DNA from: Methylomonas sp. LW13
Lineage (GTDB): Bacteria > Pseudomonadota > Gammaproteobacteria > Methylococcales > Methylomonadaceae
Length of the DNA stretch: 64,000 bases
Direction: 5' to 3'
NCBI RefSeq assembly: GCF_016865255.1
Contig: NZ_CP033381.1
Span: forward strand, 2,666,001 to 2,730,000
The first letter of the stretch is position 1; each line of letters opens with the position of its first letter. Under the pieces are notes generated by a model. That model was not told where the DNA came from, made no database searches, and saw only the letters and a list, made by a program, of their open reading frames with translations. This document shows positions 17,422 through 26,981 of the stretch, piece after piece. The translations under genes were made by a program, and so were the position numbers.

Positions 17422-20400
17422 ATGGATAAATTCAGTCATTTTTTTATCGACCGGCCGATCTTTGCGGCGGTGTTGTCGATTGTCATCCTGTTGGTCGGCG
17501 GTTTGGCGCTGATCGGCCTGCCGATTGCCCAATACCCGGAAATTGCTCCGCCCACGGTCGTGGTTAGCACCAACTATCCCGGCGCCAATGCCAAAGTCGT
17601 CGCGGAAACGGTGGCAACGCCAATCGAGCAGGAAGTGAACGGCGTGGAAGACATGTTGTATATGTCTTCGCAGTCCACCAATAGCGGCGCGATGTCTTTG
17701 ACCGTCACTTTCAAACCCGGTGCCAATCTGGATAAAGCCCAGGTTTTGGTGCAAAACCGGGTGGCGCTGGCCGAGCCGAAATTGCCGGAAGAAGTGCGTC
17801 GGCAGGGTTTGAGCGTGAAAAAGCGCAGCCCGGATTTGAGCCTAGTGGTTAACCTGGTCTCGCCGGATAAACGCTACGACAGTGTTTATATGAGTAACTA
17901 CGCGCTGCTGCAAATCCGCGACACCTTGGCGCGCTTGCCCGGCGTGGGCGATATTCTGCTGTTCGGCGCCCGCGACTACAGCATGCGCCTGTGGCTGAAT
18001 CCGCAAACCATCGCCGCCCGCAACCTGACCGCCGCCGAGGTAGTGAATGCGGTGCGCGAGCAAAACGTGCAAGTCGCGGCCGGCGTGGTCGGTCAGCAGC
18101 CCTCGCCGAACAGCGCCGAATACCAATACACCGTCAGCACCCTGGGCCGCCTCAGCACCCCCGAGCAATTTGGCGAGATTGTCATCAAGCAAGGCGACAA
18201 CGGCCAAGTCACTCGTTTGAAAGACGTGGCGCGCATCGAACTGGGCGCCAAGGATTACAATTCCGGCTTGTATCTGGACGGCGACGAAACGGTCGGTCTG
18301 GCGATTTTCCAACTGCCCGGCTCCAACGCCATCGATACCAAAAAGGCGGTGATGGCAGCAATGGAGAAGCTGAAAACCCGTTTCCCCGAAGGCCTGGATT
18401 ACAAACTGGTTTACGATACCGTGGTGTTCGTCGAGCAATCGATAGACGCGGTAGTCGAGACCCTGTTCGAAGCCTTACTGTTGGTGGTCTTGGTGGTGAT
18501 CGTGTTCCTGCAAAACTGGCGGGCGGCGGTGATTCCGTTGCTGGCGGTGCCGGTGTCCTTGATCGGCACCTTTGCGGTAATGTCGGCTTTGGGGATTTCC
18601 TTAAACACCCTGTCGCTATTTGGCTTGGTGCTGGCTATCGGTATTGTGGTGGACGACGCCATCGTGGTGGTGGAAAACGTCGAGCGGCATATCGCCGAAG
18701 GCCTACATGCCCGAGAAGCCACGCGCCTGGCCATGTCCGAGGTGGTCGGGCCGGTGGTTGCCACGGCATTGGTGCTGGTAGCGGTATTCGTGCCCACCGC
18801 ATTTATCACCGGCGTATCGGGCGCGTTTTACAAGCAGTTTGCCTTGACCATTGCGGTGTCCACCGTGATTTCGGCGTTTAACTCGTTGACACTGAGCCCC
18901 GCCTTGTGCGCGCTGCTGCTGGATCGCGCTCATGACAATAAAGACGCTTTCACCAAAGTATTCGACAAGCTGTTCGGCTGGTTTTTCGGCGCGTTTAACC
19001 GGTTTTTCGAGCGTTTCAGCCTGGGTTATTCGCGCCTGGTTGGCCGGTTGATTCGCGTGACCGCTGTCGTTCTGGTGCTGTATGTCGGCATGAACGGCTT
19101 GAATTTCCTGGCATTTGAGAAAGTACCGACCGGTTTTATTCCGCAGCAAGACCAAGGCTACCTGGTGTTGTACGCGCAATTGCCCGACGCCGCTTCGCTC
19201 GCTCGCACCCAGGACGTGGTACAACAAGCCAGCAAGATCATTCTGGATACCCAAGGCGTCCAACACGTCAACGCCTACGCCGGTTGGTCGGTGCTCAGCG
19301 GGGCTAACCAGTCCAATGTGGCCACCATGTTCGCCCGCTTAGGCGAATTTACCGACCGGGCCGGTCACCCCGAATTGCATGCCGACGAGATCGTCAAAAG
19401 CCTTACCCAGCGCCTGAGCGTGATTCCCAACGCCCGCATCGCCGTGTTCGCGCCGCCGCCGATTCGCGGCATGAGTTCGGTCGGCGGTTTTAAGCTGCAA
19501 ATTGAGGACAGAAACAACGCCGGCGTGGACGAATTGCAGCGCGTCACCAATGAAATGTTGGGCAAGGGCAATCAACAGCCCGGTTTAGTGGGATTGTTCA
19601 GCACGTTTAGGTCCGGCGTGCCGCAATTGTTTGTGGACGTGGATAGAACGCGGGTGAAGGCGATGGACGTACCTTTGAAAGACGTGTTCGACACCTTGCA
19701 AATTTATCTGGGTTCTTTATACGTCAATGACTTCAACGCCTTTGGCCGCACCTACCAAGTCACCGCGCAGTCCGACGCCCCATTCAGAATGTTGCCGGGC
19801 GATATTGACCAATTAAAAACCAAAAACCGCCAAGGCGGCATGGTGCCCTTGGGTGCGGTCAGCGAGGTCAAAGAAATCGCCGGCCCCGACAAAATCACCC
19901 GTTACAACATGTATCCGGCGGCGGAAATCAACGGCGGTACCCTGCCCGGCATCAGTTCCGGCCAGGCCATCGACACCATGAGCAAACTGCTGTCCGCCGA
20001 GTTGCCACCCGGCTTTGATTTCGAATGGACCGAACTGAGCTTACAACAGGTATTGGCCGGTAATGTGGCGATGCTGGTGTTTCCGCTCAGCGTGATCTTC
20101 GTCTTTCTGGCCTTGGCCGCACAATACGAAAGCTGGTCGCTGCCATTCGCGGTGATTTTGATTGTACCCATGTGTATTTTATCGTCGATGACCGGGGTTT
20201 GGTTGAGCCATATGGACAACAATATCTTCACGCAAATCGGCTTCATCGTACTGGTGGGGCTGGCGAGTAAGAACGCGATTTTGATTGTGGAGTTTGCCAA
20301 ACAACGGCAAGAAAGCGGTCTTAACCGCTTCGAAGCTGCTGTGGAAGCCTCGCGCATCCGCTTACGGCCCATTCTGATGACCTCTTTTGCCTTCATCATG

Positions 20401-20613
20401 GGCGTGTTTCCTTTGGTAATTGCCCAAGGTGCCGGCGCCGAATCCCGGCGTCTGCTGGGCACCGCGGTGTTTAGCGGCATGATCGGCGTGACGGTGTTCG
20501 GCTTGTTACTCACTCCGGTGTTTTATGTCGTAGTACAAGCCATCGCCCAACGCCTGCGGCCCACAGCCACCGACTTAACCACTCATCAACCTGCAATCGA
20601 GGCCCACAAATGA
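17422..20613 (+). CDS. RND multidrug efflux permease (HAE1 family)
   Basis: 1,063 residues, the normal length for AcrB/MexB/MexF-type pumps. Features: N-terminal FFIDRPIFAAVLSIVILLVG helix, two large periplasmic loops, twelve predicted membrane helices, and the proton-relay Asp pair in helix 4 (VVDDAIVVVEN, around residue 410). The Lys partner region in helix 10 is present (ASKNAILIVEFA). The segment LPEEVRRQGLSVKKRSPDL resembles the MexF/OqxB branch rather than AcrB. It acts as an inner-membrane H+/drug antiporter with the adaptor before it and the outer-membrane channel after it (ATGA overlap). Confidence 0.95.
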   Translation: MDKFSHFFIDRPIFAAVLSIVILLVGGLALIGLPIAQYPEIAPPTVVVSTNYPGANAKVVAETVATPIEQEVNGVEDMLYMSSQSTNSGAMSLTVTFKPGANLDKAQVLVQNRVALAEPKLPEEVRRQGLSVKKRSPDLSLVVNLVSPDKRYDSVYMSNYALLQIRDTLARLPGVGDILLFGARDYSMRLWLNPQTIAARNLTAAEVVNAVREQNVQVAAGVVGQQPSPNSAEYQYTVSTLGRLSTPEQFGEIVIKQGDNGQVTRLKDVARIELGAKDYNSGLYLDGDETVGLAIFQLPGSNAIDTKKAVMAAMEKLKTRFPEGLDYKLVYDTVVFVEQSIDAVVETLFEALLLVVLVVIVFLQNWRAAVIPLLAVPVSLIGTFAVMSALGISLNTLSLFGLVLAIGIVVDDAIVVVENVERHIAEGLHAREATRLAMSEVVGPVVATALVLVAVFVPTAFITGVSGAFYKQFALTIAVSTVISAFNSLTLSPALCALLLDRAHDNKDAFTKVFDKLFGWFFGAFNRFFERFSLGYSRLVGRLIRVTAVVLVLYVGMNGLNFLAFEKVPTGFIPQQDQGYLVLYAQLPDAASLARTQDVVQQASKIILDTQGVQHVNAYAGWSVLSGANQSNVATMFARLGEFTDRAGHPELHADEIVKSLTQRLSVIPNARIAVFAPPPIRGMSSVGGFKLQIEDRNNAGVDELQRVTNEMLGKGNQQPGLVGLFSTFRSGVPQLFVDVDRTRVKAMDVPLKDVFDTLQIYLGSLYVNDFNAFGRTYQVTAQSDAPFRMLPGDIDQLKTKNRQGGMVPLGAVSEVKEIAGPDKITRYNMYPAAEINGGTLPGISSGQAIDTMSKLLSAELPPGFDFEWTELSLQQVLAGNVAMLVFPLSVIFVFLALAAQYESWSLPFAVILIVPMCILSSMTGVWLSHMDNNIFTQIGFIVLVGLASKNAILIVEFAKQRQESGLNRFEAAVEASRIRLRPILMTSFAFIMGVFPLVIAQGAGAESRRLLGTAVFSGMIGVTVFGLLLTPVFYVVVQAIAQRLRPTATDLTTHQPAIEAHK

Positions 20614-22079
20614 GTCTGCGCCCCTCCAAACGCCGGCATCAGGCCCTGAGTGCTGCCGGCCTGCTCGGCTTGCTGCTCGGCGGCTGCGCGGTCGGACCGG
20701 ATTATGAATTGCCGGCCACTGCGGATTTACCCGCCAGTTTTGCCAACGCCCAAGAATTTTCTGATCGCGGTATCGAAGAACAATGGTGGCAACTGTTCAA
20801 CGACCCGCAATTAAGCACGTTGATCGACAACACCATCAGCCACAACTACGAACTAAAAATCGCCCGTGCCAATCTGGCCGAGGCCCGCGCCTTGTATCTG
20901 GAAACCGGCCTGAACCTGTTACCGACCGTCACTTCGCATGCCAATTACACCGAGCAAAAGCGTAGTACCGGCTCATTCAATAACCGCACCGGGGTTTTTC
21001 CGCGCGAATTGAAGTTGTACAACACCGGTTTCGATGCCTCCTGGGAAATCGATTTCTTCGGCCGGGTGCGACGCAACGTCGAGGCCAGCAACGACGAAGT
21101 CGAAGCGCAAGAAGCCAGTCTGCGCGACATCGGCGTCAGCTTAATTGCCGAAGCGGCTCGTAACTATTTTGAATTGCGCGGTCTACAAAACCAATTAGCG
21201 GTCGCCCGCAAAAATGCCGACAACCAGGCGCAAACCCTGGCGCTGACCCAAGTCAAACTGGAAAACGGCCGCGGCACCGAGCTGGACACTTCAAGAGCGC
21301 TGGCACAATTGGAAAGCACCAAAGCAGGCATACCGCGCCTGGAAAGCGCCATCGCCCAAGCCATCCATAGGCTCAGCGTATTGACTGGGCAAATGCCGGA
21401 CGCCTTGACAGCTACCCTTTCGCAGTCGGCGCCTCTACCAAAAGCCCCCGATACCATCCAAATCGGCAACCCGGAGCAACTCCTGCGCCGCCGGCCGGAT
21501 ATTCGGGTTGCCGAACGCAGCTTGGCCGCCGCCACTGCCCGCATCGGCGTGGCCACGGCCGACTTATTCCCGCGCGTGACGTTTGTTGGGAGTCTGTCGT
21601 TGGAAGCCAGCACCCTGTCCGGCTTGGTCGCTCCGGGCTCGGAAACCTATTCAGTTGGCCCGAAAATCAGCTGGGCAGCATTTGATTTAGGCCGGGTTTA
21701 CGCCCGCATCAAAGCTGCCGACGCCCGCGCCGAAGCCAGCCTGGCTCAGTATGAACAAACCGTACTAAATGCCTTGGAAGAAACCGAAAACGCCCTGGTC
21801 AGCTACAGGCAAGAACGCGCCCGCCGCAGCTCGTTACTGGCTGCGGCGCAGGCCAGCGAAAAAGCCGCGGCACTGGCGCATCTGCGCTATCAGGAAGGTA
21901 TAGCGGATTTTCTGACCGTGTTGGATAGCGAACTTCGCTTGTTGCAGGATCAAAGCCAGCTGGCGCAAAGCGAAACCGTCATGGCTACCGCCTTGACCGC
22001 TGTTTACAAGGCTTTGGGCGGCGGTTGGGCGGAGTCATCCGCCCCAGCGGGTAAGCTGGAGACTAGCCTTATCCAATAG
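20610..22079 (+). CDS. RND efflux outer-membrane lipoprotein channel (NodT/OprM family)
   Basis: 489 residues with a lipoprotein signal (LLLGGC, Cys at about residue 26, followed by AVGPDY, a classic NodT/OprM start). Two OEP repeats follow, including the motif RRRPDIRVAERSLAAATARIGVA. It forms the trimeric outer-membrane exit duct for the pump. The start overlaps the pump stop by four bases (ATGA), implying translational coupling. A candidate terminator is 40 bases downstream, closing a three-gene operon. Confidence 0.94.
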   Translation: MSLRPSKRRHQALSAAGLLGLLLGGCAVGPDYELPATADLPASFANAQEFSDRGIEEQWWQLFNDPQLSTLIDNTISHNYELKIARANLAEARALYLETGLNLLPTVTSHANYTEQKRSTGSFNNRTGVFPRELKLYNTGFDASWEIDFFGRVRRNVEASNDEVEAQEASLRDIGVSLIAEAARNYFELRGLQNQLAVARKNADNQAQTLALTQVKLENGRGTELDTSRALAQLESTKAGIPRLESAIAQAIHRLSVLTGQMPDALTATLSQSAPLPKAPDTIQIGNPEQLLRRRPDIRVAERSLAAATARIGVATADLFPRVTFVGSLSLEASTLSGLVAPGSETYSVGPKISWAAFDLGRVYARIKAADARAEASLAQYEQTVLNALEETENALVSYRQERARRSSLLAAAQASEKAAALAHLRYQEGIADFLTVLDSELRLLQDQSQLAQSETVMATALTAVYKALGGGWAESSAPAGKLETSLIQ

Positions 22080-22118
22080 GTTTCTAAGATTACAATAGTT
22101 AACCCTCTAGCGATTGTC

Positions 22119-22158
22119 GCGCCGCCTCTACCAAGTTTGTTGGCAGGGGCGTTTTTTT
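22119..22158 (+). terminator. Terminator of the RND operon (imperfect stem)
   Basis: A GC-rich imperfect hairpin (left arm GCGCCGCCTCTACCAA, right arm TTGGCAGGGGCG, GTTTG loop) is followed by seven T residues, shortly after the last efflux gene. Confidence 0.72.
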
Positions 22159-22298
22159 ATCCCGCCCCCACCCGCCGAGCCAATCCAAATACGAGAGACT
22201 AAGCAATTAGCCGGCTACTTTGTGTAACGCTGTCCAAACCTACGCATGCCAATTAGCGCTGATCCGTATCAAAAACCGTTCGCCCTGAGTTTATCGTT

Positions 22299-22434
22299 GG
22301 GGTGAGGCACCAACCGCAACACGACAACCATAAAACCACCCGCAAACCATCAGCAACGCAACAATAAAGTGATTGATCACTTTTAGACCATCAATATTGG
22401 GATAGGCCATCATGTTGGGGTTCTTGCCTCACCC
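22299..22434. repeat. Noncoding block with 11-bp inverted repeat
   Basis: GGGGTGAGGCA at 22299-22309 and its exact reverse complement at 22424-22434 bracket about 115 bases without a gene. The sequence just upstream (GTTCGCCCTGAG near 22279) resembles a common bacterial REP motif. The block lies between two convergent operons; it may be a small palindromic repeat element. No function can be shown. Confidence 0.5.
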
Positions 22435-22453
22435 CTACGGCCCTGCGACAAGT

Positions 22454-23668
22454 TTAGTTAGGCTTTCGAATACGCGCTTGTTTTGCAGCCCTTCGCTTTT
22501 GTAGCCAGCGAATCAAACCGGTGACGAACAGCGCCGCGCAAACCAGCCCGCTGGCCAATACCAGCACACGGCCCGGTAGGCGCAGGAACTGGCCGGAATG
22601 CAACGGCCACTGCCACTGTAAAAACACGTTGCCGGCCCCGCCGGACAAGGGCGTGGCAACATGCAGAATTTTCCCGTCGGATTGGTCTAAGACTATTTGC
22701 CAACGGCCGCGAAACACACCGCCGAAATCAACGTGTTTGGTAAAAATGAACGTCCCATCGGCGGCATCGGGCAGTTTCAGCCAATACCACTGGCCGGCCG
22801 GCGTGGCTTGGTCGGCCAGCATCAAGGCTTGTTCTGCCGAGAGGGGCTTAGGGCCAGGGCGAGCGACGGAATGGAACTGTTCCAGCGGCTTGGTTGACGA
22901 GAAGCAATCGACCAACCAGCGAAATGGCTCGCCGAAATTGAAATACACCCCGGACAGCAACACCCCGAACAGAATCAAGCCGCTGTAAAAACCCAGGGCT
23001 TTGTGCAGATCGTGGTTGAAACGCTCGACACTGGCCCGCGGTTTGATTGTCAACGCGCTGCGCCAGCGTCCGGTCAACGGCCACCACAAAATCAAACCGG
23101 TCAGTACTGAAATGGCACTCAAAATGGCGACGGTACCGACGATCCAGCTGCCGTCGTCCCAATCCAGCAGTAAGGCATAATGCAGCTTGAATACAAAACC
23201 GATCAGGCTGCCGGCGAACAAATCGTCGGCGTGCTCCCACAAGCGGGTGCCTGTGACTCGGGCCGTGTAAGGGTCGACGAAGGCGTTCCAGGTATGCTGA
23301 CGTGCCTCGCCGCCGGCCGGCTGCTCGTAAAACAGCCAGAAGGCTTGTTCGGCGTGGCGCGGGTAATAAATGTAGCCGCGTTTGGCGTCGGCCGGCATCG
23401 CCGCATCGGCGGCTGAGACAATCTCGTCGAGCGACCGGTAAGCAGCTTCGCCCCCTGCCACCGCCGAAACCTGGTGCATGGTCGGGTTCAACACCGCATC
23501 CAGCTCCTGCCAGAAGGTAATGATGCTACCAGTCAGGCCGGCAATCAATAAAACCGAACCGGCCAGCAAGCCCAGCCACAAATGAATTTGCAGCCAGAAC
23601 TTGCGGCGGCGTTTTAGCTTAGTTAAGTGCCTAGCGGCGGGGAGAATCAGCGAGGCGGTGTTGGCCAT
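22454..23668 (-). CDS. PepSY-associated membrane protein (iron-uptake reductase-like)
   Basis: 404 residues with four membrane segments: after a basic start (KLKRRRKFW), IHLWLGLLAGSVLLIAGLTG, one near residue 165-195 (VGTVAILSAISVLTGLILWW), one around 225-245, and a C-terminal one (VLVLASGLVCAALFVTGLI). This is the PepSY-TM (PiuB-like) architecture, commonly encoded after siderophore receptors and thought to help release or reduce iron in the periplasm. It begins 13 bases after the receptor gene on the same strand. Confidence 0.88.
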   Translation of the reverse strand: MANTASLILPAARHLTKLKRRRKFWLQIHLWLGLLAGSVLLIAGLTGSIITFWQELDAVLNPTMHQVSAVAGGEAAYRSLDEIVSAADAAMPADAKRGYIYYPRHAEQAFWLFYEQPAGGEARQHTWNAFVDPYTARVTGTRLWEHADDLFAGSLIGFVFKLHYALLLDWDDGSWIVGTVAILSAISVLTGLILWWPLTGRWRSALTIKPRASVERFNHDLHKALGFYSGLILFGVLLSGVYFNFGEPFRWLVDCFSSTKPLEQFHSVARPGPKPLSAEQALMLADQATPAGQWYWLKLPDAADGTFIFTKHVDFGGVFRGRWQIVLDQSDGKILHVATPLSGGAGNVFLQWQWPLHSGQFLRLPGRVLVLASGLVCAALFVTGLIRWLQKRRAAKQARIRKPN

Positions 23669-23681
23669 CCACTTCCCTCAC

Positions 23682-26108
23682 TCAATATTCCAAACGAATC
23701 GAACCAAAAGCCATCAACGGTTCCGCCGGGTTATTCGACCAAGTTGCGCGTTGGATGTAATACTGGGTCGAAGACACGTTGTTGATGTTAACCTGGGCAG
23801 TCAGGCGGGTCTTGCCGATATTCATACGATAAGCCGCCATTAAGTCCAGGCGGGCATATGCATCGTCATAAAAGCTGTTGTCCCGGTCGCCATAGCGCAA
23901 ACCGGCGGCATAAATGCCGGCGCCGACGCTAAAGCCTTTTAAAAACGCCTGTTGAAAATCGTACTTCATCCACAAACTGCCGGAATGCAATGGCGCGTAG
24001 GGTAAACGGTTGCCTTGGACGCCGGAGTTGTCCTTGGTAATTTCGGTATCGGTATAGGCATAGGTCCCGATCATGCTCAGTGCATTCGTCAACTGGCCGC
24101 TGACATCCCATTCCAAGCCCTGGCTGCGCGCTTCGCCGATGGCAACGCTGAGGTTTGGCGTCACCGGGTCGGGCGTCAGCACGTTTTGCTTGGTCAAGTG
24201 GTAGTAAGCCAGGGTGCTGGTCAACTTGCCATCAAAAAACGAGGTCTTGATACCGCCCTCGAATTCCTCGGAAGTCTGCGGCGCAAACGGCTTGCCGGAC
24301 GCCTGCCGGCCGTTGTTAGCACCGAATGACTCGACATAATGGCCGTACAACGACAACCAGTCGCTCGCCTCGTAGAGAATGCCGACGCGCGGGCTTAAAT
24401 TGTTTTCCTCAATATCGTCGTATGCCGCGCTGGCCAGCGCCAAATTCTGATCGGAATAGCCGTAGCCGTAAGTCGAGATGTCGTAACGCAAACCGCCCAT
24501 GAGATGGAGTTTATCCCCCAACGTGATCTCGTCCTGACCATAAACCCCAAACCACTCATTGTCTTCGATAGCGCTATAACCAAACGGTGGCTGCATGGCG
24601 GCTTGTACATCAAACAAGGGCATGCTCTGGAAAATGTTGACCGTATCTAGAGCACGCGCCGTCGCTTGGTTGCGCGTGCGCTGATGGTAATAATCGCCAC
24701 CGATCAGCATGTTGTGGTCTATGCCAAAGGTATTGAATTTGCCGGTCAAATCCAGATACACGGTTTGAGTATCGTACCCCAAACCACCAAACCAGGCGCC
24801 GCGCGGCGTATCGCCGTTTACCGCCGCCTTGCCGTCGGCATAGGTTTCTCGCAAATTGGCGTCACCTTCGACAATGGCCATACCGTTTCTGATCTTCCAG
24901 TTATCGTTGAAACTGTGCGACCAATTGAAATCGACCAACCAGTAGGAGTCCTTGTCCGCCAGCCCTTGCTGGGCGAAGGTTCGGGAAATCGGTGCCGGCG
25001 CGACCCGGTTGCCGGTCACCGGCAGTCCCGAGTCGTAAGTTCTTTCGTCGTCCAGGTATTCCACCGAAAGATTCAGCTCGGTGCGATCTGTAGGCTTCCA
25101 GCTCAGACTGGGGGCGAAAAATATCCGGTCGTTAAAGACGTTGTCCCGAAACGAATTGCTATCGAGATACGACATGTCCAAGCGGTAGGCCAGCGATTTG
25201 TCGTCAGTGACCGGACCAGTGGCGGTGGCTTCGGTGCGGTAATAATCGTAGGAACCAAAGCGTTGTTCGATCGAATAATAAGGGTCGGCCAAGGGCTTTT
25301 TGGTCACCACGTTGATCAAACCGCCGGCTTCGATACGGCCGTACAAGCCGGAAGCCGGACCTTTGACGACTTCCACTCGGTCCAGGTTGGCAAAGTCGGC
25401 GCTGCTTTTTTGCATGCGGATGCCGTTGCGATAGTAGTTGCTTCTAAAGCCCAATTCAAAGCCGCGCACCACGTACGCATCGGCACCACCGGTGGTGCCG
25501 CCATTCGAAGACTTTTGCTGCACGCCGCTAACGTTTTTCAAGGCATCCTGCAAACGAAAGGCTTGTTGATCGCGAATGACTGCTTGCGGAATCACCTGTA
25601 CGGACATCGGAGTTTCCATCAGTGCCGTGTCGATTTTAGTTGCAGTTGAAGCGTTTCTCCGATTGTAATCCGGGTTATAAGGATCAGCCGAATCATAAAC
25701 CGCCTTTCCCTCCACCCTCACCGCCGGCAACGTCGATACGTCAGCAGGCGCTTCCGCCACTTTAATCGCCACCGCATCACCCGCCGTAAACGTGTAGGTC
25801 AAGCCAGTTCCCACCAACAACTTCTGTAAACCTCGCTCTACGGTAAATTCGCCCTCCAGCCCCTGGCTGGTTTTGCCATCGGTTAAACGGGCATCTGCCG
25901 AAAGCATAATCCCGGCGTTGCCGGCGAACTGGCTTAGCGCATGGCTCAAGGTGCCGCGGCTGATGTGATAGCTGCGCTCGGTACCGGCGGGTTCGGCGGC
26001 AAGCGCGGGCATGGCCGCCAGCGAGGTTGCCAGCACCAACCCGGTCAGGGCTTGTTGCACGCTGCTACTGGTTTTGTCGATGGGGTGCTTGGGTTTTCGC
26101 TTGGACAT
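23682..26108 (-). CDS. TonB-dependent siderophore receptor with STN signalling domain
   Basis: 808 residues. After a signal peptide (cleavage near ALAAEP) is a secretin/TonB short N-terminal domain (about 47-115, beginning HISRGTLSHALSQFAGNAG), then a plug (about 150-260, including RDQQAFRLQDALKNVSGVQ and VEVVKGPASGLYGRIEAGG) and a 22-strand barrel ending in FGSIRLEY. The STN extension is the mark of transducing receptors of the FecA/FpvA kind that signal through a FecR anti-sigma factor to a FecI sigma factor; both are encoded upstream on the same strand. Expected substrate: a ferric siderophore. No clean Fur box was recognised in the AT-rich 26109-26330 stretch. Confidence 0.93.
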   Translation of the reverse strand: MSKRKPKHPIDKTSSSVQQALTGLVLATSLAAMPALAAEPAGTERSYHISRGTLSHALSQFAGNAGIMLSADARLTDGKTSQGLEGEFTVERGLQKLLVGTGLTYTFTAGDAVAIKVAEAPADVSTLPAVRVEGKAVYDSADPYNPDYNRRNASTATKIDTALMETPMSVQVIPQAVIRDQQAFRLQDALKNVSGVQQKSSNGGTTGGADAYVVRGFELGFRSNYYRNGIRMQKSSADFANLDRVEVVKGPASGLYGRIEAGGLINVVTKKPLADPYYSIEQRFGSYDYYRTEATATGPVTDDKSLAYRLDMSYLDSNSFRDNVFNDRIFFAPSLSWKPTDRTELNLSVEYLDDERTYDSGLPVTGNRVAPAPISRTFAQQGLADKDSYWLVDFNWSHSFNDNWKIRNGMAIVEGDANLRETYADGKAAVNGDTPRGAWFGGLGYDTQTVYLDLTGKFNTFGIDHNMLIGGDYYHQRTRNQATARALDTVNIFQSMPLFDVQAAMQPPFGYSAIEDNEWFGVYGQDEITLGDKLHLMGGLRYDISTYGYGYSDQNLALASAAYDDIEENNLSPRVGILYEASDWLSLYGHYVESFGANNGRQASGKPFAPQTSEEFEGGIKTSFFDGKLTSTLAYYHLTKQNVLTPDPVTPNLSVAIGEARSQGLEWDVSGQLTNALSMIGTYAYTDTEITKDNSGVQGNRLPYAPLHSGSLWMKYDFQQAFLKGFSVGAGIYAAGLRYGDRDNSFYDDAYARLDLMAAYRMNIGKTRLTAQVNINNVSSTQYYIQRATWSNNPAEPLMAFGSIRLEY

Positions 26109-26336
26109 GGGGTCACTCCCTTGGTTTGTTTAGGTTTCAATTCACTTGCCAATCGAAACGCGAAAAAGGGAACCGCAAAGGTGAATTTTTTTCGATTATT
26201 TGCAATTATTTTTTTATGTTGTTAATAATCAAATAGTTACCAACCTATGCTTTTTATAGGCTTCTCCGTGCATCATTGTGCATATGCGCGGTTTGCCTGG
26301 TAAATAGTATGGGCGGAGACAAATCGCTAGTTGTGA

Positions 26337-26360
26337 TGTATGATTTTCAAAAATCATACA
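26337..26360. promoter_or_regulatory. Operator of the VapBC operon
   Basis: A perfect palindrome TGTATGATTTT-CA-AAAATCATACA ends 13 bases before the antitoxin ATG. Type II antitoxins with a ribbon-helix-helix bind such palindromes to autoregulate; the position fits this. Confidence 0.72.
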
Positions 26361-26373
26361 CACGGAGATTCCG

Positions 26374-26568
26374 ATGCGGACCAATATCATGATTGATGAA
26401 GCACTAATGGCCGATGTTTTAAGCGTGACAGGCATTAAAACCAAGCGCGAAGCGGTCGAACAGGGCTTAAAAACTTTATTGATGCTAAAGCAGCAGGAAG
26501 CCATCAAAAAAATGAAAGGTCAATTAAAGTGGGAAGGCGATTTAGATCAAATGCGGGCTGAGCGGTGA
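26374..26568 (+). CDS. VapB-type antitoxin
   Basis: 64 residues, starting MRTNIMIDEALMADVL, the typical opening of the short VapB/DUF2191 antitoxins: an N-terminal ribbon-helix-helix DNA-binding part and a C-terminal tail (WEGDLDQMRAER) that would block the toxin. A palindromic operator precedes it and the toxin start overlaps its stop codon. Confidence 0.87.
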   Translation: MRTNIMIDEALMADVLSVTGIKTKREAVEQGLKTLLMLKQQEAIKKMKGQLKWEGDLDQMRAER

Positions 26569-26954
26569 TTTTGGTCGATTCCAGCGTTTGGATCGATTAT
26601 TTCAACGGCACGGAAACCATCGCTACCCAAAAATTGGACGATTTGCTAGGTGTAAAGCCTGTGTGCACGGGTGATTTGATTTTGGTGGAAGTGTTGCAGG
26701 GTTTTCGTAACGATCAGGATTACCAAACCGCAAAAGCGATGTTATGTGCTTTGCCCATGCACACCATGCTCGGTAGGGAGATTAGTTTAAAGAGTGCGGA
26801 AAATTTTAGAAGTCTACGCAAGCAAGGTATCACCATTCGCAAAACCATCGACACCCTGATTGCTACTTTCTGTATTGAAAAGCAGATGCCATTGTTGCAT
26901 TCGGATAAGGATTTTCTGCCATTCCAACAGCTTTTGGGCTTGCAGGTTATCTGA
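26565..26954 (+). CDS. VapC-type PIN-domain ribonuclease toxin
   Basis: 129 residues of the PIN family, starting VDSSVWIDYF with the first acidic residue (Asp5). Further metal-binding acids are visible in LILVEVLQGF, TIDTLIATF and HSDKDFLPF. VapC toxins cleave tRNA or rRNA and are held inactive by VapB. The start is a GTG overlapping the vapB stop (GTGA), giving translational coupling. The pair is inserted in opposite orientation between the fecR-type gene and its receptor gene. Confidence 0.9.
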   Translation: MILVDSSVWIDYFNGTETIATQKLDDLLGVKPVCTGDLILVEVLQGFRNDQDYQTAKAMLCALPMHTMLGREISLKSAENFRSLRKQGITIRKTIDTLIATFCIEKQMPLLHSDKDFLPFQQLLGLQVI

Positions 26955-26981
26955 GCCTGCCATGGGCCACCAGCGCAAAAC

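Noticed and set aside
24666-25649. 327-codon frame opposite the TonB receptor
   Set aside because: Shadow of a high-GC gene on the other strand; no signal peptide, domain or ribosome site.
26109-26330. Possible Fur box upstream of the TonB receptor
   Set aside because: The stretch is AT-rich with only loose similarity to the consensus; no convincing palindrome.
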